Source: FEN-1219 sp037445815 (GTDB taxonomy: Bacteria; Pseudomonadota; Gammaproteobacteria; Steroidobacterales; Rariloculaceae). Taken from it: a stretch of 64,000 nt of DNA. The stretch lies in the NCBI GenBank assembly GCA_037445815.1, contig JBBIJV010000001.1:1-64000 (forward strand), written 5' to 3'. The position numbers were made by a program, and so were the translations under genes. Of the stretch, positions 50,331 through 58,377 are shown piece after piece; the stretch's first letter is position 1; the number at the start of each line of letters is the position of its first letter. Under the pieces are notes generated by a model that was given only the letters and a program-made list of their open reading frames with translations, was not told where the DNA came from and made no database searches.

Positions 50331-51728
50331 TCAAGCCGTCGGCACCGGCGCGGCTTCCCAACCGCCGCCGAGCGCCTTGTAGATGAGCACGACGGCGGCG
50401 TTCAGATTCGCCTCTGCGGCGGCGACCTCGTCCTCCGCTTGCAACAACGTTCGCTCGGCATCGAGCAGCCGCAGGAAGTCGAGCGCGCCTTCGCGATATT
50501 GAATGCGCGCGAGCTCGGCGGCTCTGCGCGACGCCGTGGCCTGCTCGAGCACCGACTCAAGCCGCTGCCGCTCCGTGCCGTAAATCGCGAACGCGTTCTC
50601 CGTTTCCTCGAGCGCGCGCAGCACGGTTAGCTCGTATGCGGCGAGCGCGGCTTCGGCGCGCGCTTCGCTCACGAGCACCCGCGAGTACGCGCCGCGCTCG
50701 AACCCCGCCCACGACAGCACGGGCGACAGGCTCCAGGCGCGGCTCGTCGACTCGCCTAGCTCGTCGGCGTCGCCGGCCACGAAGCCGATGAAGCCCGAGA
50801 GCGTGAGGCGCGGGAAGAGATCCGCCTTCGCGACGCCGACGCGCGCCGTCGCGGCGGCCAGCGCCCGCTCCGCTGCGCGGATATCGGGCCGGCGCTTCAG
50901 CAGCGCGGCCGGCGTATCGACGGCGAGCGTCGTCAGATGCGGCGCGACCTCCTTGTAAGCGAGCTCGTCAGCAAGCGCGCCCGGTCGCTCGCCGAGCAGC
51001 ACCGCCAACCGGTTCGCGGCAATCGTCTCGGCTGCGGCGAGCGGCGGGATCGTCGCTTCCGTGGCCGAAAGCCGTGCCGCCGCGCTTTGGACGTCGAGCT
51101 CGCTGCCGCGGCCGAGCTCCAGCCGGACGCGCGTCAGCTCGAGCGTCTCTCGTTGATAACCCAAGTTCTGCCGCGCGACGCGTAGACGCTTTTGCGCGCC
51201 GCGTAGCTCGACGTAGTTGCGGGCAACCTCGGCCGCGATCAGCACCTGGGCATCGCGCAGGTCCGCCACTGCGGCACCGGCCTCGGCGCCGGCCGCCTCG
51301 ACGCCGCGGCGCACGCGGCCGAAGAGATCGAGCTCCCACAGCGTCGCGAGCCCTGAGTCGTAGCTCTCGACCTCGACGCGGTCCGTCGTGAAGCCGGGCT
51401 GCTGCCCCTTGCTCTCGGAGCGCGCGATCTCGGCCGTCACGCCGGGCCAACGGTCGCGGCGTGCGCCGCTGAGCACCGCGCGCGCCTCCTCGACGCGCGC
51501 GAGCGCGATTTTGAGGTCGAGGTCGTCGGCGAGCGCGCGCTCGATCAAGCTGTCGAGCACGGGGTCTTGGAACTGCTCCCACCACGCTGCCTCGAACGGC
51601 TCTTCGGCGACGCCGGCCGTCGACGCTTCGATGAACGGCGTCGCGGCGGTTTCCGGCGCGCGGTAATCGGGCCCGACGGCGCAGGCGTTGAGCAGCGCCG
51701 CGACGGTCACCAACCATGCGTATCTCAT
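50331..51728 (-). CDS. RND efflux outer-membrane lipoprotein (NodT/OprM family)
   Basis: This 465-residue protein has a lipoprotein signal (VTVAALLNAC with CAVGPDY), then two TolC-type repeats: WWEQFQDPVLDSLIERALAD, DLDLKIALARVEEARAVLSG, LDLFGRVRRGVEAAGAEAGA, and RRPDIRAAERALAAATARVG. It is the outer-membrane channel of the tripartite pump encoded with the permease at 51742 and the adaptor at 54956; it is 13 nt downstream of the permease. Confidence 0.93.
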   Translation of the reverse strand: MRYAWLVTVAALLNACAVGPDYRAPETAATPFIEASTAGVAEEPFEAAWWEQFQDPVLDSLIERALADDLDLKIALARVEEARAVLSGARRDRWPGVTAEIARSESKGQQPGFTTDRVEVESYDSGLATLWELDLFGRVRRGVEAAGAEAGAAVADLRDAQVLIAAEVARNYVELRGAQKRLRVARQNLGYQRETLELTRVRLELGRGSELDVQSAAARLSATEATIPPLAAAETIAANRLAVLLGERPGALADELAYKEVAPHLTTLAVDTPAALLKRRPDIRAAERALAAATARVGVAKADLFPRLTLSGFIGFVAGDADELGESTSRAWSLSPVLSWAGFERGAYSRVLVSEARAEAALAAYELTVLRALEETENAFAIYGTERQRLESVLEQATASRRAAELARIQYREGALDFLRLLDAERTLLQAEDEVAAAEANLNAAVVLIYKALGGGWEAAPVPTA

Positions 51729-51741
51729 CTCAAATCACTCC

Positions 51742-54700
51742 CTATGGAATCAGCGCGGCCGCGACGGCGTTCATGTCGTTGATCGACGCACGCTCGGCCG
51801 CGCGCTCACGCGCATGCCCCGCGAGCCGCTGCACGAGCCAGTAGAACACCGGCGTCAGCACGAGGCCGAAGACGGTGACACCGATCATGCCGGAGAACAC
51901 GGCCACGCCCATCGCGTTGCGCATCTCGGCACCGGCGCCATGCGCCAGCACGAGCGGCACGACGCCGGCGGTGAACGCGATCGACGTCATCAGAATGGGC
52001 CGCAACCGCAAACGCGCGGCGTCGATAATCGCCTCCCACGTGCTCGCGCCGGCTTGCTCGCGCGTACGCGCGAACTCGACGATCAAGATCGCGTTCTTCG
52101 CAGCGAGGCCCACGAGAACGATGAGTCCGATCTGCGTGAAGATGTTGTTGTCGCTGCCCGCGAGCCAGACGCCCGCGATCGCGGAAAGCAGCGTCATCGG
52201 CACGATCAAGATCACCACGAGCGGCAGCGTCAGGCTTTCGTAGAGCGCCGCGAGCACGAGGAACACGAGCAGCACGGAGATCGGGAATACCCAGACGCCC
52301 GCGTTGCCGGCGATCTGCTTCTGATACGTGAGCTCCGTCCACTCGGCGTGCATGCCGTTCGGCAGCATGGTTTCCGTGAGCCCAGCGATCAGCGCCTCGG
52401 CCTGGCCCGACGAGTAGCCCGGCGCCGGCCCGCCGTTGATCTCGGCGGACGGATAGCCGTTGTAGTGCATGACGCGGTCGGGTCCCGCGGTCTGCTCGAG
52501 CGAGACGAACGAGCCGAGCGGCACCATCTCGCCCGAGTTGTTGCGTACCTTCAGCGAGCGGATGTCCTCGGGCTCGAGGCGGAACGCCATGTCCGCCTGC
52601 GCGTTCACCTGATACGTGCGCCCGAAGCGGTTGAAGTCGTTCACGTAGAGCGAGCCGAGGTATACCTGCATCGTGTCGAAGATCTCGGAGAGCGGCACGC
52701 CCTGCGCCATCGCCTTGTCGCGGTCGACGTCGGCGCGCACTTGCGGCACATTCACCTGGTAGCTCGAGAAGAGTCCCGTGAGGCCCGGCGTCTGCCAGCC
52801 CGCGCCGACGATCTTCTGCGTCTCCTCGTACAGAGCCTCGTAGCCAAGGCCCGCGCGGTCCTCGATCTGGAGCTTGAAGCCGCCGATCGTGGAGAGGCCC
52901 TGGATCGGCGGCGGCGGGAAAATCGCGATGTACGCGTCTTGGATTGCCGCGAACTTCCGGTTCAGCGAGGCCGCGATCTCGTTCGCGGAGCGCGTCTTCT
53001 CGAAGTTCGGATCCTCGAAGTCGCGCAGCGCGACGAACGCGATGCCGACGTTCGGGGCATTGACGAACCCGTTCACGGACAAGCCGGGGAACGCCACTGA
53101 ATGCGCGACGCCGGGCTCGTCCAGCATGATGTCCGTCATGCGGCGAATGACGTCCTCGGTGCGATCGAGCGTCGCGGCCTCCGGCAGCTGCGCGAACGCG
53201 ACGAGGTACTCCTTGTCCTGCTGCGGGATGAAGCCCTGCGGCACGCTGTTGAAGCCGAGCCACGTCACGCCGATGAGGCCGACGTAGACGATCGCGGCCG
53301 CGGCGGCGCGCTTCAGCGTCTTGCCCGTGAGCCAGACGTAGCGCTCGGCGAGCCGCTCGAACACGCGGTTGAAGGGGCCGATCGCCCAGCCGAAGGCGAA
53401 ATCGATACCGCGCTGGAACCGATCCGCCGGCGCGCCGTGCGGCTTCAGCAGCAGAGCCGCGAGCGCCGGCGACAGAGTGAGCGAGTTGACGGCCGAGATC
53501 ACGGTGCTGATCGCGATCGTGAGCGCGAACTGCCCGTAGAACTGCCCGGAGAGGCCGCTGATGAACGCCGTCGGCACGAACACGGCGATCAAGACGGCCG
53601 AGATCGCGATGATCGGGCTCGTGACCTCCTTCATGGCCTGCTTCGCCGCTGCGAGCGGCGCGAGGCCGCGCGCGATGTTGCGCTCCACGTTCTCGACCAC
53701 GACGATCGCGTCGTCGACGACGATGCCGATCGCGAGCACGAGGCCGAACAGCGACAACGCGTTCAGCGAGAAGCCCAAGAGGTGCATCACGGCGAGCGTG
53801 CCGACGAGCGACACGGGCACGGCCGCGAGCGGAATTATCGACGCGCGCCACGTGCGCAAAAACAGCACGACGACGAGCACGACGAGCATCAGCGCCTCGA
53901 ACAGCGTATGGACGACGGCGCTGATCGACTCGCGCACGAACACGGTCGGGTCGTAGACGATGCGGTAGTCGACGCCCTCGGGGAAGTCCTGCTTGAGCTC
54001 CTCCATCTTGGCGCGGACCCGGTTCGAGACCTCGATCGCGTTGCTCGAGCCCGGCTGTTGATAGACGGGGATCGCGACGGCCGGCTCGTTGTCGAGCAGC
54101 GAGCGCAGCGCGTAGGTGCTCGCGCCGAGCTCGACGCGCGCGACGTCCTTGAGCCGCGTGATCTGGCCGCGATCGCCGCTCTTGACGACGATGTTCTCGA
54201 ACTCTTCCTCGGTGACGAGCCTACCCTGCGTATCGACGAGAATCTGGAACTGCGCTGCGCTCGGCGCCGGCGGGCTGCCCAGCTGACCGGCGGCGACTTG
54301 CACGTTCTGCTCGCGAATCGCACGCACGACGTCGGTCGGCGTCAGGTTCAGCGCGGCGACCTTCTCCGGATCGAGCCACACGCGCATCGAGTACTCGCCG
54401 GCGCCGAACACCTGCGCGTCGCCGACGCCGTCGAGCCGCCGCAGCTCGTCGCGCACGCGCAGCGTGGCGTAGTTCGACAAATACAGCATGTCGTAGCGGT
54501 TGTCGGGCGACACCAGGTGCACCACGAGCGTGAAGTCGGGCAACGACTTCTCCGTGACGACGCCGAGCCGCTGCGTGACCTCGGGCAGCTTCGGCAGCGC
54601 CTGCGCGACGCGGTTCTGCACGAGCACCTGCGCCTGGTCGAGATCCGTGCCCAGCTCGAACGTGACGTTCAGCGTCATCAAGCCGTCGGCCGTCGACTGC

Positions 54701-54945
54701 GAGGACGTGTACAGCATGTCCTCCACGCCGCTGATCGCCTGCTCGAGCGGCGACGCCACCGTCTCCGCGATCACCTGCGGATTCGCGCCCGGATACATCG
54801 CGCGCACGACGACGGTGGGCGGAACCACCTCCGGGTACTCGCTGATCGGCAGGAGCCGCAGCGACAGCGCGCCGGCGATGAAAACGATCGCCGACAGAAC
54901 GCCGGCGAAAATCGGCCGCTCGATGAAAAATTGCGAGAACTTCAT
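51742..54945 (-). CDS. RND multidrug efflux permease (HAE-1, AcrB/MexB-like)
   Basis: This 1067-residue permease is taken from the ATG at 54945, so it begins SQFFIERPIFAGVLSAIVFI as AcrB does. It has VRAMYPGANPQVIAETVASP, the trimer interface region with GEYSMRVWLDPEKVAALNLT, the proton-relay helix GIVVDDAIVVVENVERNIA (two Asp) and late VFPISVLLVFLVLAALYESL, with GLAAKNAILIVEFARTRE. It drives drug export with the proton gradient. It lies 10 nt after the adaptor gene. Confidence 0.96.
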   Translation of the reverse strand: MKFSQFFIERPIFAGVLSAIVFIAGALSLRLLPISEYPEVVPPTVVVRAMYPGANPQVIAETVASPLEQAISGVEDMLYTSSQSTADGLMTLNVTFELGTDLDQAQVLVQNRVAQALPKLPEVTQRLGVVTEKSLPDFTLVVHLVSPDNRYDMLYLSNYATLRVRDELRRLDGVGDAQVFGAGEYSMRVWLDPEKVAALNLTPTDVVRAIREQNVQVAAGQLGSPPAPSAAQFQILVDTQGRLVTEEEFENIVVKSGDRGQITRLKDVARVELGASTYALRSLLDNEPAVAIPVYQQPGSSNAIEVSNRVRAKMEELKQDFPEGVDYRIVYDPTVFVRESISAVVHTLFEALMLVVLVVVLFLRTWRASIIPLAAVPVSLVGTLAVMHLLGFSLNALSLFGLVLAIGIVVDDAIVVVENVERNIARGLAPLAAAKQAMKEVTSPIIAISAVLIAVFVPTAFISGLSGQFYGQFALTIAISTVISAVNSLTLSPALAALLLKPHGAPADRFQRGIDFAFGWAIGPFNRVFERLAERYVWLTGKTLKRAAAAAIVYVGLIGVTWLGFNSVPQGFIPQQDKEYLVAFAQLPEAATLDRTEDVIRRMTDIMLDEPGVAHSVAFPGLSVNGFVNAPNVGIAFVALRDFEDPNFEKTRSANEIAASLNRKFAAIQDAYIAIFPPPPIQGLSTIGGFKLQIEDRAGLGYEALYEETQKIVGAGWQTPGLTGLFSSYQVNVPQVRADVDRDKAMAQGVPLSEIFDTMQVYLGSLYVNDFNRFGRTYQVNAQADMAFRLEPEDIRSLKVRNNSGEMVPLGSFVSLEQTAGPDRVMHYNGYPSAEINGGPAPGYSSGQAEALIAGLTETMLPNGMHAEWTELTYQKQIAGNAGVWVFPISVLLVFLVLAALYESLTLPLVVILIVPMTLLSAIAGVWLAGSDNNIFTQIGLIVLVGLAAKNAILIVEFARTREQAGASTWEAIIDAARLRLRPILMTSIAFTAGVVPLVLAHGAGAEMRNAMGVAVFSGMIGVTVFGLVLTPVFYWLVQRLAGHARERAAERASINDMNAVAAALIP

Positions 54946-54955
54946 GATCCGTACC

Positions 54956-56149
54956 TCAGAACGCAGCGTTGACCGACGCTTCGCTCGCTTCGATCTCGAG
55001 GCGCGCGAGCGCAGGCGATTCGTCGTCGATGTCGACTCTCGTCTGCGCAACGCTCACGCCGGGGCGCACGCGCTGCAGGCCGTTGACGATGACCACGTCG
55101 CCGGCCGTAAGGCCGCTGCGCACGACGCGCAAACCGTCCACGAGCCGGCCGGTCTCGACGGGTCTGTACTGAACGACGCCCTGTTCGTCGACTACGAACA
55201 CGAAGCGCTTGCCGAGATCGGTGCCGATCGCGCGGTCGTCGACGAGCGCCGCGCGGTAGCTCGATGGGCTCACGAGCTTCATGCGCGCGAACAGGCCCGG
55301 CGTGAACCGCCCGTCGCGGTTGTCGAGCACGGCGCGCGCACGAATCGTGCCGTGCTCCGGGTCGACCTGGTTGTCGACGAAGTCGAGCTGCGCGACGTGC
55401 GGATAGCCTTCTTCGTTGATGAGGCCGACGTGCACGACGCTGCGTTCCGCGGCGTTCGGCTGCAGCACGTGATCGAGATAGGTTTGCTCGTCGACCTCGA
55501 AGTACGCGTACACGGCGTCGTCGGAGACGATGGTCGTCAGCACGACGGACGCGTCGACCAAGTTGCCGGCCGTCACGATCGCGCGCGACACGCGGCCCGC
55601 GATCGGTGCGGTGACGCGAGTGAACGAGAGGTCGAGCTCGGCCTTCTCGAGCGCCGCGTTGATCGCGGCGAGTTGCGCCGCCGCGACGCTCGCGTCGGCG
55701 GCGTTGCGCTCGAACTCCTCTTTCGACGTGGCGTTGTTCGCGAGCAAGCGCTCGGCGCGGTCGCGATAGGACTTGGCGAGCTCGAGCTCTGCCCGCGCGC
55801 GCTCGCGCTCGGCCTTCAAGCGGTCGACTTCCGCCTTGAACGGCCGCGGATCGATTTGATACAAGAGGTCGCCTGCCGCTACGCGCCCGCCTTCGGAGAA
55901 GTGCACGGACTCCACGTAGCCGCCGACACGGGGCCTGATCTCGACGCTTTCCGTAGCCTCGAGACGGCCCGTGAAATCGGCCCAGTCGTGGAGCTCGCGG
56001 ACGGCCACTTCGGCCGTCGTCACTTCCGGCGCCGGCGGAGCCGGTGGGGGGTTGCCCGCTTCGCCGACGCTGCAAGCGACGAGCGCGAGCGGCAGGACGA
56101 GCGAAAAGAGACCTGAAACCGTACGGCCCTGAATCCTGGTAGGCGACAT
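54956..56149 (-). CDS. RND efflux periplasmic adaptor lipoprotein (AcrA/MexA-like)
   Basis: This 397-residue adaptor has a lipobox (LALVACSVGEAG) and the four-domain plan of AcrA: FTGRLEATESVEIRPRVGGY, SEGGRVAAGDLLYQIDPRPF, a coiled coil of about 80 residues, then LDLSFTRVTAPIAGRVSRAI and a membrane-proximal end with VQYRPVETGRLVDGLRVVRS. It is the first gene of the pump operon (adaptor, permease, outer-membrane channel), divergent from the TetR regulator. Confidence 0.95.
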   Translation of the reverse strand: MSPTRIQGRTVSGLFSLVLPLALVACSVGEAGNPPPAPPAPEVTTAEVAVRELHDWADFTGRLEATESVEIRPRVGGYVESVHFSEGGRVAAGDLLYQIDPRPFKAEVDRLKAERERARAELELAKSYRDRAERLLANNATSKEEFERNAADASVAAAQLAAINAALEKAELDLSFTRVTAPIAGRVSRAIVTAGNLVDASVVLTTIVSDDAVYAYFEVDEQTYLDHVLQPNAAERSVVHVGLINEEGYPHVAQLDFVDNQVDPEHGTIRARAVLDNRDGRFTPGLFARMKLVSPSSYRAALVDDRAIGTDLGKRFVFVVDEQGVVQYRPVETGRLVDGLRVVRSGLTAGDVVIVNGLQRVRPGVSVAQTRVDIDDESPALARLEIEASEASVNAAF

Positions 56150-56235
56150 ACAAAATCCTTTTCAGTCAGATGGTTGTTCGTCTTGCGACCGAATCGGGAT
56201 GGCACCGCTCGAGCACTCGCCTATTGCTGACTCGA

Positions 56236-56260
56236 GTGTTACTATACCGTTCAGTAACAC
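56236..56260. promoter_or_regulatory. TetR operator candidate 1
   Basis: GTGTTACT (56236-56243) and AGTAACAC (56253-56260) form a perfect 8-bp inverted repeat around a 9-nt spacer in the divergent promoter region between the pump operon and the TetR gene. Its right half shares ACCGnTnAGTAAC with operator 2. Confidence 0.65.
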
Positions 56261-56275
56261 CATGGGCCGGTACGA

Positions 56276-56291
56276 TACTTACCGGTAAGTA
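56276..56291. promoter_or_regulatory. TetR operator candidate 2
   Basis: TACTTACCGGTAAGTA is a perfect 16-bp palindrome ending 2 nt before the TetR start codon, so binding would block the ribosome site and the promoter region of the repressor itself. TetR-family repressors of RND pumps typically bind such palindromes. Confidence 0.75.
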
Positions 56292-56293
56292 AC

Positions 56294-56938
56294 ATGTCAA
56301 CACCCGAGTTGAAAGTTTCTTCTCACTCGTCGCCGTTCACCGCGACGGGGCAATGCGGTTCGAACGCCTGCGCACGCGACCGACTCTTCAGCGCCGCGAT
56401 CAACCTCTTCTATCGGCACGGTATCCGTCCCGTCAGCGTCGACGCGATCGCCGCCGAAGCCGGCACGACGAAGGTCACGTTCTATCGCGTGTTCGAATCG
56501 AAGGACGATCTCGTCGTCCAGGTGCTCGAGGAGCAGTCGAAGCGGTTCTGGGAATGGTGGGATGCGATCGTCGCCGAGCATCCCGGCGCGCCGCGCAAGC
56601 AGATCGAAGCGCTCGTCGAGCGCTTTCGCAACGACATCATCGGCGACGAAGAATGTCGCGGCTGCGCGGTCGGCAACGCCGCCATCGAGATCGAAGAGGA
56701 TCATCCCGCGCGCGCCGTGATCAAGCGGCACAAGCTCGAGATCGCGCATCGCTTGCGCGAGCTCTGTCGGCAGATGGGCGCGCGCCAGCCCGACGTGCTC
56801 GGCGACGCGCTGAGCCTGCTCTTCAGCGGCGCGTTCGCCGCGCGGCTCACCTACGACGGCCGCGAGCAGATCGCCAACGTGTCGGCGGCAGCCATCGCGC
56901 TGCTCGACTCGCCGGCGCTCGGCGCGCCGCAGAGCTGA
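56294..56938 (+). CDS. TetR-family regulator of the RND pump
   Basis: This 214-residue protein starts at the ATG at 56294, right behind a palindrome. The N-terminal helix-turn-helix reads DRLFSAAINLFYRHGIRPVS, VDAIAAEAGTTKVTFYRVFE, followed by SKDDLVVQVLEEQSKRFWEW. The C-terminal ligand domain has ECRGCAVGNAAIEIEEDHPA. It is divergent from the pump operon and is the likely repressor of both. The ligand is unknown; pump substrates are the usual inducers. Confidence 0.92.
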   Translation: MSTPELKVSSHSSPFTATGQCGSNACARDRLFSAAINLFYRHGIRPVSVDAIAAEAGTTKVTFYRVFESKDDLVVQVLEEQSKRFWEWWDAIVAEHPGAPRKQIEALVERFRNDIIGDEECRGCAVGNAAIEIEEDHPARAVIKRHKLEIAHRLRELCRQMGARQPDVLGDALSLLFSGAFAARLTYDGREQIANVSAAAIALLDSPALGAPQS

Positions 56939-56956
56939 CGCGCCGAGGAGCGTCGG

Positions 56957-57451
56957 TTAGCGGCCGTTGTACGCGGCCGCGAGCTTCTCGATATCGAACT
57001 TCACCTGCCGCAGCATTTCATCGGCCGCGCGCTTCGCCTTCGTTCGATCCTTGTCGGTAAGCATCTCGCCGAGCACCCTCGGCGAGATCTGCCAGCGAAG
57101 GCCGTATTTGTCGATGATCCACCCGCACGCCTGCGGCTTCCCGCCATTCTCGAGGATCGCGTTCCAGTAGCGATCGAGCTCTTCCTGCGAGTCGCAGTTC
57201 ACGAGGAACGAGACGGCGTCGTTGAACGAATCGTGCTTCCCGGCACTGATGGCCATGAACGCCTGGTCGCAGAGCGTGAACTCGACGACGGCGACCGAGC
57301 CCGCGGGCCCGCTCGGCGACTCGGTGGGCAACGTCGTGACACGGTCGACGCGCGAATTGGGGAACACGCTGGCATAGAACCGCGCGGCCTCTTCAGCCTC
57401 GCTCACGTACCACAGGTGCGGAACGATCTTTTGAACACTGGACTGGCTCAT
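56957..57451 (-). CDS. PhnB/VOC-family protein
   Basis: This 164-residue protein is taken from the ATG at 57451 (MSQSSVQKIVPHLWYVSEAE). It has the PhnB-like 3-demethylubiquinone-methyltransferase-related VOC fold: AARFYASVFPNSRVDRVTTL, VAVVEFTLCDQAFMAISAGK, FNDAVSFLVNCDSQEELDRY and WNAILENGGKPQACGWIIDK. These proteins are not proven methyltransferases and their function is unknown. The longer frame to 57787 is a shadow. Confidence 0.85.
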   Translation of the reverse strand: MSQSSVQKIVPHLWYVSEAEEAARFYASVFPNSRVDRVTTLPTESPSGPAGSVAVVEFTLCDQAFMAISAGKHDSFNDAVSFLVNCDSQEELDRYWNAILENGGKPQACGWIIDKYGLRWQISPRVLGEMLTDKDRTKAKRAADEMLRQVKFDIEKLAAAYNGR

Positions 57452-57718
57452 GACGGTATCTCTCGGTTGAGTGGAACGACGTTTTGCCTTGGGATCGCCT
57501 CGCAGCGGATCCGACGGCCTACGTGCTTTTGTCGAACGTGCACAACCGAATTCGACACCCGAGCTCAAACGCCGGCGGGCCGTTCTACGCCGCGCGAGCC
57601 ATACGTCCCCACGACGTGGGGTGCGAAAGGAATGTCCTCCGTTCGCCCAGATAGGCCCGTTGACGGCGGCCTCGGCGGACACGATGATTGTTGAAACTTT
57701 CAACAACTCGAGCATCCC

Positions 57719-57952
57719 ATGGCCATCGTCAACTTCAGTGTGCCCGATGACGTAAAGAAGGCATTTGACAAGACGTTCAAAGGTCAAAACAAGAGCGCTG
57801 TCATCGCCGAGCTCATGCGGCGAGCCGTAACGGAGGCGGAGCGCACCAAGCGCCGCGCTGAGCTGTTCCGGCGGCTGACGGACGATCGACGCCGGCGGCC
57901 GAGCGTCGGCGAGGAGGTGGCCCGAAGAGCACGGGCAGCCGGCAGGCCGTGA
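57719..57952 (+). CDS. VapB-type antitoxin (ribbon-helix-helix)
   Basis: This 77-residue protein has a short N-terminal strand (AIVNFSVPDDVKKAFDKTF) and RHH helices (KSAVIAELMRRAVTEAERTK), then a basic tail that would neutralise the toxin. The ATG at 57719 fits; the C-terminal end overlaps the VapC start by 4 nt (GTGA). It is the antitoxin of a VapBC pair. Confidence 0.85.
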   Translation: MAIVNFSVPDDVKKAFDKTFKGQNKSAVIAELMRRAVTEAERTKRRAELFRRLTDDRRRRPSVGEEVARRARAAGRP

Positions 57953-58377
57953 CCCTCGTCGTCGACGCCAGCGTCGTCGTGAAGTGGCTGCTCGCGGATC
58001 CAGACCGCGAGGACGATACCAATCAAGCCGAGCGCCTCATGGCTTTTGTGCTGGGCGGAGGCGAAGCCATTCTTCAGCCCGCGCACTGGTTGATCGAGGT
58101 TAGCGCCGTGCTCGCGCGCATGAGCCCCGTCACCGCCGTTGACGACGTCGAGCGATTGCAGGCACTCGAGCTTCCGATCGCCGACGGAGCCGCCGTGCTC
58201 GCGCGCGCTTGCCGACTCGCGATCGACCTCGAGCAACACCTGTTCGACACGCTGTATCACGCGGTCGCGCTCGAGATACCCAGCGCGATGCTCGTGACGG
58301 CCGACGAGAAGTATCTGGCCGCGAGTGCCCGTCTCGGCAGCATCATGCCGCTCGCCGAGTGGGCGCCTCCGCGCTAG
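57949..58377 (+). CDS. vapC: VapC-type PIN-domain toxin
   Basis: This 142-residue protein starts with GTG at 57949. The PIN active site is legible: LVVDASVVVKWLLADPDRED (Asp 6), PAHWLIEVSAVLARM (Glu 48), LEQHLFDTLYHAVAL (Asp 99) and LVTADEKYLAA (Asp 117). VapC toxins are RNases that cut tRNA or rRNA. The stop overlaps the convergent DUF5916 gene by 4 nt. Confidence 0.92.
   Translation: MTLVVDASVVVKWLLADPDREDDTNQAERLMAFVLGGGEAILQPAHWLIEVSAVLARMSPVTAVDDVERLQALELPIADGAAVLARACRLAIDLEQHLFDTLYHAVALEIPSAMLVTADEKYLAASARLGSIMPLAEWAPPR

Noticed and set aside
53101..54972. Plus-strand frame of 623 codons opposite the HAE-1 permease
   Set aside because: The product is extremely rich in Arg/Asp/Glu/His and has no family; the RND gene on the other strand is certain.
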